Below the pieces are notes generated by a model, which was given only the letters and a program-made list of their open reading frames with translations, had not been told where the DNA came from and made no database searches. A stretch of DNA of 64,000 nt from Bacteroidales bacterium. Its GTDB lineage: Bacteria; Bacteroidota; Bacteroidia; Bacteroidales; JAIOZK01. Position 1 is the first letter of the stretch; every line of letters begins with the position of its first letter. Location: contig JAIPBS010000011.1 of NCBI GenBank assembly GCA_021738625.1, positions 1-64,000 on the forward strand, read 5' to 3'. Positions 51,661 through 60,908 of the stretch are shown here, one piece after another. The position numbers and the translations under genes were made by a program.

Positions 51661-54600
51661 CTATTCTGCCTCGTATCTGAATATCTCTCCTGACCTGAGG
51701 CCTTTTTCTTCCAGCCGTTTCAACTCTGTCCGGGCTTCCCCTCGTGTGTTGTAGTGATTGGTAAAAATATACATTACGCTTGAGGATGCATCATAGCCCA
51801 GGTAGGATCTCACTCCCTGCTCATGAAAAATCCTGATCAGTTTTACAGCGGCTCTTTTGTTTGATGTGGTGTCGAGCAATACATAATATTTGCCATCTTC
51901 CATCTGCTTTTCGCTGTAGTCGAATGTATCGATGTTGAATTCGGGGATGCTGTTTTTATCAGGCGGACTTTCACCTGTTTTTTCATAAACTTCACCGGAA
52001 AGCACTTTGAATTTTTGCAAATCTTCTTTTTCCCCGGCCGGTTTGGCCTTTTTAAATTTGATCTTCCTGCTCATTTCCACAACTTTGAAAATTGTGCTGT
52101 CCGAAATGCTGTCGTTGACCTCGGCCAGGATGTCGTTTTTCATGATCTTGAAACTGCTGCCGAAAACATTTTGCATACGGACGTGGTAAGTGTTGTTTCC
52201 AGGGACATATATGGCGAAACGACCGTCCTTGCCGGTAAAGGCCGAATAGCTATTCCCTTTTTCATTGTAAGCCGTAATTCTGATATTGTCGAGTTTGATA
52301 CGTTGATCGGTTTCGGAGATAAATTTTTGGCGTTGCATATCTATTTTTCCTTCAATCCTGCTGGCCTTTTGAAATGGAATTTCGTAGGTTGCCCGTTCAA
52401 GTATTTCGAGTGTTTCGATGTTTTTTCCAACAAAGAAATATTCTTTGAGGTCGGAGAGCGGGGTGATGGTGATGTCATATTGTCCCATAGGAACCTTGTT
52501 GAATCGCACCACTCCTTTGTCATTGGTGAGCAGGCTGACGTCAAAAGGCAATTTTCTTGTCCCGGCTTCAACCGGTTCTATCAGCCTCAGCCCCACCTTC
52601 ACCGAACGAATCCCCTTTTCACCTCTATCTTTTCTGCCATTCCCATTTTCATCTCTGAAAAGCTGAATTCGTATTTTTCGCAATTGCCTTGATCGGTTTT
52701 TTTTATCCGACTTCCCCCACTTTTTCTTTAGTGAGAACTCCGCATAATAGAAGGTATTGTGGGTTTTTTTGCCGTTGAATTCCTGTGTGGTATAACTGTA
52801 TGTGCCACCCGCCACAACATACCAGTCTCTGAAAAGGTAGGTTTCAACTTTGGGGTTGATATTCAAAGAACCGTATTCCAGGTCGAAGCGGTAGGTGTAA
52901 TTGGTGAAAAAGGTAAGGTAAACGCGGTCGTTGAACAATTCTTTGATGGCATAAGGTGAAACGTTGATCCGGCTGTTGCCGGCGTCGATGGCGAACTGGT
53001 ACAGCCCTTTGTTTACAACCGGTCCGTAATCATAGGCCAGCTGGATGCCATATCCTTTCATATCCCAGGAAGCCAGCGCGTGAATATCAAATTTGCGTTC
53101 GGCGATGCTATCGGTGTCTTCATGAAAAATATGGCCAATGCCGGTTTTAAGATTCAACATAAGATGACGCCCAAGCAGGGCCTTATATTCCATCCTGTAT
53201 TTATTCACTTTATAGATATCCATGCCGGTTTCCTCCGAACCGGGACGATAAGAGCGATAGAATTCGACGCTGGGGCCGGCCAGCCAGCGGTAGAACTTCC
53301 CCCGGTTGTCATGATAGAGCACATTGGCATATTGATCTTTCAAAAGAATATTGGATTTGCGAACACCCTCATAAGTCATGTTGTAGTAGTCTCTTTTGCT
53401 GTTGATATAATTTGCCGAAACATAGTTTTTCTTGTCGATAAAATACCTGGCTTTGGCATAAAAATTCAGCAAGCCCATCTGTCGGCCCGGTATATCAGGA
53501 GATCCGTAGTTATTGGTCAGTTGATAGCTAAGTTTGTCGCCGATCTTACCAAAAAAATTAAGGTCGTAGGCCACACCCATCAGGCTGTATTTTTTATCCC
53601 GGTAATGATGTTCGTGAAATGCATACAACACCCCGCCGACCTCATGATTTTTAAACAAAGGCAAGCGTCCCAGTTGAACGATCGCCGATGCGGTATTTCT
53701 TTTCCTACCCTCATCCATATTGTAAGCAAGCGAAGTTTTTATATCCCTGTTGTCTTTTTGCAGATGGTATCCAAGTGCCGCACTCGTATTCGGCGTCAGC
53801 AGGCTTGTGCTTGCATAGGCTTCGATGCTGCTGCTTTTGTTCAGTTCAATTTTATCGGCAACCATAATGCTGCTGCGGTTGTAGAGGTTTCTGCCAAGCT
53901 GAGAGCTGAATGCTCCCAGGCCTACCCTCAAATCTTGGCGCCTGTAAAGAAAGCTATAGTAGCTATTGCTCACAAAGTTCTCATTGGCCGTGATATCGTA
54001 ATAATTGAAATTGTACTTGAAGCTGCTTTCGTTGCTGATATCGACAAATCCCCTGGCTTTGATGAAGGGCAACACTTCGTTATTATGTGAAAAAGTCCTG
54101 ACGCCGGCTTCGGTTTCATGCGGCAGGTTTCTGTCGAATTCAAGGGGAGCATAAGTGTCGGAATATTTTTCCAGAATCACCGAGCGGTGTAGAATCTGAT
54201 CGCCCGATGAAGCCGTGATCCTGACTTTATCCAGATCGAATACCCGCTCGTCATCCGATTTAAAAAATGCTTTGAATTCCAGAGTTGTATCCCGGTTCGC
54301 TTCCAGGGTGATTTCATTGTAAGCATCGATGATGCCGACCTGTTCCAGTTTTATTTTATTTCCGGGTTCAATATCCAGTTGTATGGTTTCGGGCGTGTTG
54401 CCCCGGTTGCTCACCACCACATCAAACCTCACAAATTGCAAATTGGGTTGGAAAATTATGCGTCTTTCAGGGATCAGCACATTCCAGTTATGGACAGCCT
54501 CCAGTTCAATGCTCAGATCGCTTTCAGCAAGCAGGTTGCCATTGGGGGAGAGGGCTTTAAAATTTACCTTATGGCTGATATTGCCATTTGCATGTGTCGG

Positions 54601-54954
54601 TATTTTTAGCCGGAATGGCAGGCTGATGGTATCTTTTGCACCCACCAGCGTGTCTCTGAATACGGCGCCGAACATGGCCCAGCCATCGGGTATATTGATT
54701 ATTGGCCTGATGGGGATTGCATCCGTTGAAGGGTTGATCACACGGACAACATTGAACATGATGCTGCCCGCGTTTTCGTGGATTTCGGGTTTTACGAAGT
54801 AGGCCCTTAGTTTTTGATAATCTTGTGAAAAGGAGGAGGTGATGCCGAGAAATGCAAAGCAGAAAAACAGCAGCAAAGTATTTTTTGCCGGCTGTAATTG
54901 TTTTATGGTATTTCTTTCTTCAAGACTTATTTTGATGAATTGACTGGTTCGCAC
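51661..54954 (-). CDS. Large outer-membrane barrel-like protein in usher position, with CNA-B-like and SPOR-like C-terminal domains
   Basis: 1097 residues from a GTG at 54954 (no ATG fits), overlapping the previous gene by 28 bases. Order seen: signal peptide ending SSFSQ; two Ig-like domains (about 45-270) with NGNISHKVNFKALSP and VVSNRGNTPETIQLDIEP; a long alternating, aromatic-rich strand region (about 290-770), as in outer-membrane barrels; a calcium-loop CNA-B/SdrD-like domain (IQLFRDENGNGRKDRGEKG, about 790-880); a second such domain; a linker; and a SPOR-like end (KYYVLLDTT...AVKLIRIF...GEARTELKRL). By position it would be the usher of the cluster. No standard usher family signature was recognised, so this is inference. 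Confidence 0.6.
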   Translation of the reverse strand: MRTSQFIKISLEERNTIKQLQPAKNTLLLFFCFAFLGITSSFSQDYQKLRAYFVKPEIHENAGSIMFNVVRVINPSTDAIPIRPIINIPDGWAMFGAVFRDTLVGAKDTISLPFRLKIPTHANGNISHKVNFKALSPNGNLLAESDLSIELEAVHNWNVLIPERRIIFQPNLQFVRFDVVVSNRGNTPETIQLDIEPGNKIKLEQVGIIDAYNEITLEANRDTTLEFKAFFKSDDERVFDLDKVRITASSGDQILHRSVILEKYSDTYAPLEFDRNLPHETEAGVRTFSHNNEVLPFIKARGFVDISNESSFKYNFNYYDITANENFVSNSYYSFLYRRQDLRVGLGAFSSQLGRNLYNRSSIMVADKIELNKSSSIEAYASTSLLTPNTSAALGYHLQKDNRDIKTSLAYNMDEGRKRNTASAIVQLGRLPLFKNHEVGGVLYAFHEHHYRDKKYSLMGVAYDLNFFGKIGDKLSYQLTNNYGSPDIPGRQMGLLNFYAKARYFIDKKNYVSANYINSKRDYYNMTYEGVRKSNILLKDQYANVLYHDNRGKFYRWLAGPSVEFYRSYRPGSEETGMDIYKVNKYRMEYKALLGRHLMLNLKTGIGHIFHEDTDSIAERKFDIHALASWDMKGYGIQLAYDYGPVVNKGLYQFAIDAGNSRINVSPYAIKELFNDRVYLTFFTNYTYRFDLEYGSLNINPKVETYLFRDWYVVAGGTYSYTTQEFNGKKTHNTFYYAEFSLKKKWGKSDKKNRSRQLRKIRIQLFRDENGNGRKDRGEKGIRSVKVGLRLIEPVEAGTRKLPFDVSLLTNDKGVVRFNKVPMGQYDITITPLSDLKEYFFVGKNIETLEILERATYEIPFQKASRIEGKIDMQRQKFISETDQRIKLDNIRITAYNEKGNSYSAFTGKDGRFAIYVPGNNTYHVRMQNVFGSSFKIMKNDILAEVNDSISDSTIFKVVEMSRKIKFKKAKPAGEKEDLQKFKVLSGEVYEKTGESPPDKNSIPEFNIDTFDYSEKQMEDGKYYVLLDTTSNKRAAVKLIRIFHEQGVRSYLGYDASSSVMYIFTNHYNTRGEARTELKRLEEKGLRSGEIFRYEAE

Positions 54955-55559
54955 TCCGATAAAGTTAGATAAAATCTTCCCGTAAAATAATCATCTTCCA
55001 CATTCAGCCTTGAAAACCGCTTGACTTTGGCCACTTCATCTTCAAAGGTAAATTGCCATCTCAGTATAAAGGCGTTTTCTGCCGAGCCGCCGATATTGTT
55101 CCGGCTTCCGTTCACCAAAACCATATTTTCATTGGGCGTAAGAGAAATGACTGTGTCTTTTGCTTTATTGGTAATGTTGGAGAACAGACCATTGTCCCAG
55201 TTATCTCCGCGGTTTTCTATGCTGTATCCCAGGAATTCAACAGGTATTTTTTGTGTTGAGTCTTTTTTCCCTTTAAAAAAGTCGGCTTCGGTTGAAATGG
55301 ACAGGTTCCAGTTGCTGGTGGATTCCACGCTAAAATAAACATCTTCAGGAGGCTTGCTAATTTGGTAAAGATTATCGTTGACCTTTTTAACGCCAAACTC
55401 GATAAGGGTTTCTGGTTTGATATTAAGCACCAGCACCGATTCCAGTTTGGCTTCGAACTGGGTTTCAAACTGACTTTCCTGGGCATGCAAATGGCCCGGC
55501 AGTTTTAAAACAGCCAGGCCGGTCAAAATCAACCAAAAAGTTTTCCTCAAGAAAAACAT
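54927..55559 (-). CDS. Secreted DUF4402-like subunit protein, member B
   Basis: 210 residues from ATG 55559 (the frame is open 20 codons further, but the signal peptide starts here: FFLRKTFWLILTGLAVL). Beta-rich, with FEAKLESVLVLNIKP, VESTSNWNLSISTEADFF and NNIGGSAENAFILRWQFTF. The STSNW and NAFxLxW pieces are shared with the products at 55641 and 59063. Twenty-eight bases of overlap with the usher-like gene suggest strict coupling. Likely a structural subunit or an adaptor at the usher. Confidence 0.65.
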   Translation of the reverse strand: MFFLRKTFWLILTGLAVLKLPGHLHAQESQFETQFEAKLESVLVLNIKPETLIEFGVKKVNDNLYQISKPPEDVYFSVESTSNWNLSISTEADFFKGKKDSTQKIPVEFLGYSIENRGDNWDNGLFSNITNKAKDTVISLTPNENMVLVNGSRNNIGGSAENAFILRWQFTFEDEVAKVKRFSRLNVEDDYFTGRFYLTLSECEPVNSSK

Positions 55560-55640
55560 AAATAAGGATTTTATAAATGGACAATAAGGAAATGCAGCAC
55601 TCAGCCGCATTTCCTTCACACATAATGAACCAAAAATCGC

Positions 55641-56234
55641 CTACAATGCTGTAAGTGTTAAGTTTACAGTTGTGGTAAAAGTACCGATATTGGCAATTGT
55701 TCCATCAGAAAGTTGCTGGAAGATACTGGCGGCATTCATCGTACCGTTCATCGTGCCCATTGTCCAGTTCAGGTTAAATGCATTGTCTGCGGCGTCACCG
55801 CTGTTTTCTCCACCGTTGCCCAGAAGAGTCTGATCAGTTGCGGTTATTCCCATTGCATTGGCAAGTGAAGTATAATCACAGGTAACTTCCGTGCCGATTT
55901 GGTGAGCGCCTGTTGCTTCACACCATACTCCTAAATTGTCGATTGGGATAAGGGCAGTTGCTCCGTCTGAAAAATCAGCGGCATTTATCTTCACATCCCA
56001 GTTACTGGTTGATTCAACGGTGATGGTTGTGGTTCCAACCGCATCAATACCCAGGTTATATTTGTCCGGTGTGTCGAATGTTGCGGTCTGGTCCTGACCA
56101 CTTGTTACATTAATATTCAGTACTGACTGTAGAATAGCCGTAAAGTTTACTACGTCCGTGTCCGTATCCTGAGAAAAAATATTCGTTGCCTGCATGGCTA
56201 CGAAGATGGTCAGGATGAGTGTAAGCTTTTTCAT
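55641..56234 (-). CDS. Secreted DUF4402-like subunit protein, member A
   Basis: 197 residues. Signal peptide ending IFSQ; strands FTAILQSVLNINVTSGQDQT, VESTSNWDVKINAADFSDG, then CEATGA..VTCDY (two Cys for a likely disulfide) and DNAFNLNWTMGTMNGTM with a VNLTLTAL end. This is the DUF4402-like beta-sandwich seen in pilin-like subunits of chaperone-usher neighbours. The glycine-, threonine- and asparagine-rich make-up and the position 5' of member B and the barrel fit the major subunit. About 240 bp without a gene lie upstream, where its own promoter is probable. Confidence 0.7.
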   Translation of the reverse strand: MKKLTLILTIFVAMQATNIFSQDTDTDVVNFTAILQSVLNINVTSGQDQTATFDTPDKYNLGIDAVGTTTITVESTSNWDVKINAADFSDGATALIPIDNLGVWCEATGAHQIGTEVTCDYTSLANAMGITATDQTLLGNGGENSGDAADNAFNLNWTMGTMNGTMNAASIFQQLSDGTIANIGTFTTTVNLTLTAL

Positions 56235-56475
56235 GATTCAAATGTTTTAAATTAATAAGTTTTAATTTTTTGTCTTTTTAAAAATAGCCTTGAAATTAAA
56301 AGGCGACTTTTTGCTCCTGTTACAAAGTCTTAAGGTTAATTCCCTTTATGGACAAAAAGTATCCCGCATTTATCGCTGATTTGGTGGAAATATTTGCTGA
56401 AAAGCAACTTCAAAAAAACTGATAAAAGGACTGACGGCAAACTTCCCAGGCTTGATTTGTGTTACGAGTCTTTTG

Positions 56476-57120
56476 CTATTCAAGGGATACAAGGCCGTTT
56501 CGAATGGCGTATTTCACCATGTCGGCGGTGCTGTTGAGGTTCAGCTTTTCGAGAATGTGTTGCCTGTGGGTACCCACGGTTTTAATGCTAACAAAGATTT
56601 CATCGGCGATTTCCTTGGTTGATTTCCCTTCTGCAAACAAAATCAGTACTTCGAGTTCACGAGCAGTAAGTCCGGTGGTTTCCGCTTTGTTTTCATCCTT
56701 GTTCAGATACTCCTGGATTAAAACCTCCGTAATGTCGTTGCTCAGATATTTTTTACCTGAATGAACTGAATTGATGGCGTCGATCAATTGATCATAGGTG
56801 CAGTTTTTAAAAAGGTATCCCCTTGCGCCGGCTTCAAGCATTGCTTTAACATAATGCTGATCGGAGTGCATGGTAAGTGCGATCACTTTTACTTCGGGGT
56901 GATTTTTGAGGATGTTCCGGGTGGCTTCCACACCGCTCATTACCGGCATGCTAACATCCATAAGAACCACATTGGGATTCAATTTCTCAATTTGTTCAAG
57001 GGCCATTTTCCCGTTTTCGGCCTCGCCAACAATTTCGATGTCACCGGCGTCCGACAACAGGTTTACCAGTCCTTCGCGGAACAACTTATGATCGTCAGCT
57101 ATGATAATTTTTATGGCCAT
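56476..57120 (-). CDS. NarL/FixJ-type response regulator
   Basis: 214 residues from ATG 57120 (a TTG six bases upstream gives a slightly longer frame). Receiver with IIADDHK, VLMDVSMPVMSG (Asp55) and LFKN.T near Lys104; LuxR-type helix-turn-helix TARELEVLILFAEGKSTKEI...IFVSIKTVGTHRQHILEKL. Starts right after the kinase gene. Its place inside the subunit cluster makes the pilin-like genes and the barrel gene likely targets, for example from the 240-bp gap at 56235-56475. Confidence 0.93.
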   Translation of the reverse strand: MAIKIIIADDHKLFREGLVNLLSDAGDIEIVGEAENGKMALEQIEKLNPNVVLMDVSMPVMSGVEATRNILKNHPEVKVIALTMHSDQHYVKAMLEAGARGYLFKNCTYDQLIDAINSVHSGKKYLSNDITEVLIQEYLNKDENKAETTGLTARELEVLILFAEGKSTKEIADEIFVSIKTVGTHRQHILEKLNLNSTADMVKYAIRNGLVSLE

Positions 57121-57126
57121 AATCAA

Positions 57127-58986
57127 TTATTGTTTAAGTGGTACTTTAATGCATACGCTTGTACCCTTGTTTATCCGGGATTCGATCTGCATACTGCCCT
57201 GAATGGAATCAAGTCGCTCCTTTATGCTGAACAATCCCTTGCCGCCGTAATCGGATAAATTGGCAGTAGGTTTGTAATTGAACCCCTTCCCGTTATCCGA
57301 TACCGCAAGATATAAAAAATCCTTTTTCTCATGCAGTTCAACTCTAACTTTATCGGCATGGGCATGCTTGCCCGTATTTGCCAGTAGTTCACATAAGATT
57401 CGATAAATCAGGATCCGAAGATGGTTATCGAGTGCATACCTTTCTTTTTCACTGATCACTTTGCATTTCAGATTAAATTCGTCGGATACCTGATCCAGTT
57501 TCCATCTTATGGCAGGTAAAAGACCAAGCTCAAACAAAATGGGCGGGCTCAGATCGTAGCTAAGCAACCTTGTCTTTTTTATGGCCTCATTGAGCAAATT
57601 TGAAGCCTCACCAATGGTTTTCTTCACTTTAGGCAGCAATTCAAGTTTACCCAGTGAAGTTAGTTTAAGGTTGGCAATGGAGAGTTCCTGCCCGATCCCG
57701 TCATGGATGTATTCGGCAATGCGCTTTCGCTCACTTTCCTCGGCATTAACAAGTTCTGTATTTAGCTGCTTCAGTCGTTTCTGATAGTTCCTTATCCGGT
57801 TAAGGTCTTTTTTGCGGGCTTTCTCCGCCAGTTTCTCTTTTGTGATATCCCGGATAAAAATATAACGCTGGTCTTTTTCAAGACCCAGATGGTTGATGCT
57901 GATCTCAACATTGATGATGTTATCTTTTTTTTGCCGGTGCGTGGATTCGAATCGCTTGTGGCCATCCTCTTTATTGGATAAATAGTGGGAGTTGATCCTT
58001 TTACTGTTTGATGCCTCCAGATCGAAGATGCTCATTTGAAGCAATTCTTCCTCTGTATAGCCCGTCATGTTAATGATCGCCATATTTACTTCCTGGATAT
58101 GGCCTTGTTGATCGATGAGGCAGAAACCGTCGATGGATGTGTTGATGACGGTACTCAGTTTTTCTTCATGAAGCATGCGCTCGGTAATGTTCTGACTGGC
58201 GCCCCGGTACCCTGTAAACTCATTTTGTTCGTTGAAAATGGGAAAGCCACTGATGGCGAGCCAGACCCTGTTTCCGTTAAAGGCTGAAAACAAAAACTTT
58301 TCCCTTTCAAATTTTTTCTTTTTTTTCAGGAGTTTAAGAAAAAAGGCTTTGGTTTGCTTCCGGTGGTCTTTGTGGCTATGATCCCAAAGATATTTTCGAC
58401 CGGTGAAGTCTCCTTTTGCAAATCCCAATACATCTTCCACAACCGGGCTGATGTACTGGAAACAACCGGTTTGATCCACCTCCCAGAATATTTCATTGGC
58501 ATAACCGGCTATCTGATGTATTCTTTCCTCACTATTGGAAAATTCTTTAAGTTGACGTTTAATGGTTTGCTCGAGCTGGATGTTCTGTTCACGCAACTGG
58601 TCTTCTGCATTTTTAATGCGCAACATAACCCTGACCAGGGCGACCAGTTCCGCGGCGTCGTAAGGTTTAATGATAAAAGCGTCAGCACCTTCATTCAAAC
58701 CCTTGATCCTGATTTTGGGATCATAACCATAGGCGGAAACCAAAATGATGGGAATGCTTTTTGTTTGATCGCTGCTTTTAAGCAAAGAACAGACCTCGAA
58801 TCCGCTCAAATCGGGCATAAAGATATCCAGCAGTATGGTTTCGGGAAGATGTTGCTGGGCCAGGTGAACGCCTTCCGATCCTGAACCGGCCAGCAATATT
58901 TCATAATCAGGCATCTTCTTTTGAAGCACATACCTGATCAAAGTAAGATTATCGCTATTGTCGTCTATGGCGAGAATTTTTTTCAT
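57127..58986 (-). CDS. Hybrid sensor kinase: receiver, two PAS domains, HisKA_3 kinase
   Basis: 619 residues from ATG 58986. Receiver (1-120) with AIDDNSDN, LLDIFMPDLSG (Asp54) and the IKPYD lysine; coiled-coil linker; PAS 1 (about 150-270, with ISPVVEDVLGFAKGDF) and PAS 2 (about 275-395, with CLIDQQGHIQEVNMAIINMTGYTEEELL); HisKA_3 with AEYIHDGIGQELS (His428); HATPase with GKGFNYKP and GGKGLFSIKERL. No membrane segment, so it is a cytoplasmic kinase that reads an inside signal or another kinase through its receiver. Pairs with the downstream NarL-type regulator. Confidence 0.92.
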   Translation of the reverse strand: MKKILAIDDNSDNLTLIRYVLQKKMPDYEILLAGSGSEGVHLAQQHLPETILLDIFMPDLSGFEVCSLLKSSDQTKSIPIILVSAYGYDPKIRIKGLNEGADAFIIKPYDAAELVALVRVMLRIKNAEDQLREQNIQLEQTIKRQLKEFSNSEERIHQIAGYANEIFWEVDQTGCFQYISPVVEDVLGFAKGDFTGRKYLWDHSHKDHRKQTKAFFLKLLKKKKKFEREKFLFSAFNGNRVWLAISGFPIFNEQNEFTGYRGASQNITERMLHEEKLSTVINTSIDGFCLIDQQGHIQEVNMAIINMTGYTEEELLQMSIFDLEASNSKRINSHYLSNKEDGHKRFESTHRQKKDNIINVEISINHLGLEKDQRYIFIRDITKEKLAEKARKKDLNRIRNYQKRLKQLNTELVNAEESERKRIAEYIHDGIGQELSIANLKLTSLGKLELLPKVKKTIGEASNLLNEAIKKTRLLSYDLSPPILFELGLLPAIRWKLDQVSDEFNLKCKVISEKERYALDNHLRILIYRILCELLANTGKHAHADKVRVELHEKKDFLYLAVSDNGKGFNYKPTANLSDYGGKGLFSIKERLDSIQGSMQIESRINKGTSVCIKVPLKQ

Positions 58987-59062
58987 CTGCAAAACACCAT
59001 TTACCGGATATTCACCGGCTCAAAATATGATTATCCTTTTTAAGCTGCAAATTTCATAGCTG

Positions 59063-59629
59063 TCAGGGGATAACCGAAACAGTTAAAATAATATTTACCG
59101 AATAACTGTCCGCTTCGATCATTTGTTCCAGTATGCTTAGGTTTTTCATATTGCCGCGTTGGGTCCCCATTTCCCAGTTCAATGTAAAAGCATTCCTGAT
59201 GCCGTAACCTTTGTTGGTTTCACTGCCTTTGGTTAGTAACAGCACCTCATTACTTTCAAGTGCTATTGGTGCTGTTTTGGCGTAGTTGATGATATTGGAG
59301 CCGTCATCCAGGTTCGTGCCGGTTGAAACTACAACAACGCCCACATTGTTGAGTTCCATTTGGTTCGTGGGGTCGTTATCTCCATAAAACATATCCTGGT
59401 CCGCACTAAAATGCAGCTGCCAGTTGGTGATGGACCCAACCCGGATAAAGGTGGATTGAGGCCCGTTCATGATCCCGTTCTTGTATTCGTCCATATCATC
59501 AAAGTTGAAAACGATGCTATAGCCCGAAACGATACTAACCCGCAAGGAAGGATTGCCCGGCGGAATATCCTGGGCCGGCAGGGTTTCGTATAAAAACAAT
59601 ATGAGCAGCAGCGAAAGCAGTTTTCTCAT
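59063..59629 (-). CDS. Secreted DUF4402-like subunit protein, member C
   Basis: 188 residues. Signal peptide ending LPAQ; SIVSGYSIVFNFDDMDEYKNG, SITNWQLHFSADQDMFYGD and GYGIRNAFTLNWEMGTQRGNM, with a VNIILTVSVIP end. The NW and NAF-L-W-MGT pieces match members A and B across the same length. No cysteine pair as in A. It stands on the far side of the kinase/regulator pair, so it may be a tip or adaptor subunit. Confidence 0.65.
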   Translation of the reverse strand: MRKLLSLLLILFLYETLPAQDIPPGNPSLRVSIVSGYSIVFNFDDMDEYKNGIMNGPQSTFIRVGSITNWQLHFSADQDMFYGDNDPTNQMELNNVGVVVVSTGTNLDDGSNIINYAKTAPIALESNEVLLLTKGSETNKGYGIRNAFTLNWEMGTQRGNMKNLSILEQMIEADSYSVNIILTVSVIP

Positions 59630-59716
59630 CTTTTCTTCCTCAGTAAGTTATGCCGATCGGAGCATACAATCAATCATTTCAAAGCTGTTCCGAATCGGTA
59701 TAAACCGGCCATTGAC

Positions 59717-60901
59717 TTATTTAATCTGCCTGACCAGCTTATTATCATAAAATTCAGCCTGTTCGAGGATGTTGCCCTCCTCGTCGTAGGCTGTTAGTAT
59801 GCCTTCCAGTTTTCCGTGCTTATAGTAAAGGTCCAGTTTGATGGAGCCATTTTCATAATAATAAACCCAATGACCGTGCTCCAGGTTGTCCTCATAGGTT
59901 CCTTTTTTCTTGATCTGACCGTTTTCATAATAAAAAAGCCATTTACCCTCGGACTCACCTTTCCTGTAATTCCCTTTTTGCTTAAGCCCGCCGTTCGGGT
60001 GATAGATTAACCAGAGCCCCTCGGCAAAACCATTTGCATATTGACCTTTCATGTATGTGGTCGAGTCATGATACAAGGAGGTCCATTCCCCGGTCCTCTT
60101 GCCTTTTTCATACCTGCCTTTTTCGTAAAGGCTACCGTCAGCATAAAATTGCTTCCATACTCCTTCTATCCGGCCGTTTTCATAATGCGCTTTTATCATC
60201 AATTGCCCGTTCTCGTGGTAAACAAGGTAGGGCCCGTCAATTTTAAACGACTTGTTGTAGGAATATTCTTTCTCTTTTTGCCCGTTTTTATAGAATGATT
60301 TGTAGTCACCATAAAAACGTTTCCCGATCATCGTTCCCTGCTCTTTCAATTCACCTGAGGGATAATAGATCTCATATATCCCGTTTTGAACGCTGTCGGC
60401 AAAATTCATCCTGTAGGCGGGATTTCCATTCGGATAATAACCTTCTGTCAATCCATTCAGGCGGTTGCCCATATAAATCCTGCTTTCTTGTAGTTGGCCC
60501 CCGGGATAATACAGGCTCATTTTGCCGTTCAGCGAATCATTGATATAAAAACCCTCATCCTTAACACTGCCATTGTGGTAATAATTGTGGAATGAACCGT
60601 TTTTCAGCCCATCCCTGTAAAGGGCTTTTCTTTTCAAATGGCCATCCGGAAACCAGGTGGTCCAGATCCCTTCCATTTTTCCGTTATGAAAGAATCCATC
60701 CTGCCAGGGTTTTCCGTTGGAATAATAAAAATAAGCGCTTCCCTGCCAGAGCGTGTCATTGGCGGTGACCTTTCTGTCGATTACGGATTTGATCATACCG
60801 TTTACATGGTATAATGTATCGGTATAAAAATCCTGGCTATGCGCAGTAAACTGCATAAACAGGAACAGGATAATCAGTTTTACTTTACAGGCAAATGGCA
60901 T
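59717..60901 (-). CDS. Secreted MORN-repeat (YwqK-like) protein
   Basis: 394 residues. Signal peptide, then about 15 MORN_2 repeats of about 23 residues, G.w..Y..nG.....Y..G...G.., e.g. DGHLKRKALYRDGLKNGSF and NGQIKKKGTYEDNLEHGHW. Such proteins are elongated beta sheets that often bind partner proteins or membranes. The start is eight bases after the chaperone-like gene, so they share a transcript. In this setting a scaffold or periplasmic guide of the export system is possible; no direct evidence. Confidence 0.85.
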   Translation of the reverse strand: MPFACKVKLIILFLFMQFTAHSQDFYTDTLYHVNGMIKSVIDRKVTANDTLWQGSAYFYYSNGKPWQDGFFHNGKMEGIWTTWFPDGHLKRKALYRDGLKNGSFHNYYHNGSVKDEGFYINDSLNGKMSLYYPGGQLQESRIYMGNRLNGLTEGYYPNGNPAYRMNFADSVQNGIYEIYYPSGELKEQGTMIGKRFYGDYKSFYKNGQKEKEYSYNKSFKIDGPYLVYHENGQLMIKAHYENGRIEGVWKQFYADGSLYEKGRYEKGKRTGEWTSLYHDSTTYMKGQYANGFAEGLWLIYHPNGGLKQKGNYRKGESEGKWLFYYENGQIKKKGTYEDNLEHGHWVYYYENGSIKLDLYYKHGKLEGILTAYDEEGNILEQAEFYDNKLVRQIK

Positions 60902-60908
60902 GTATTGT

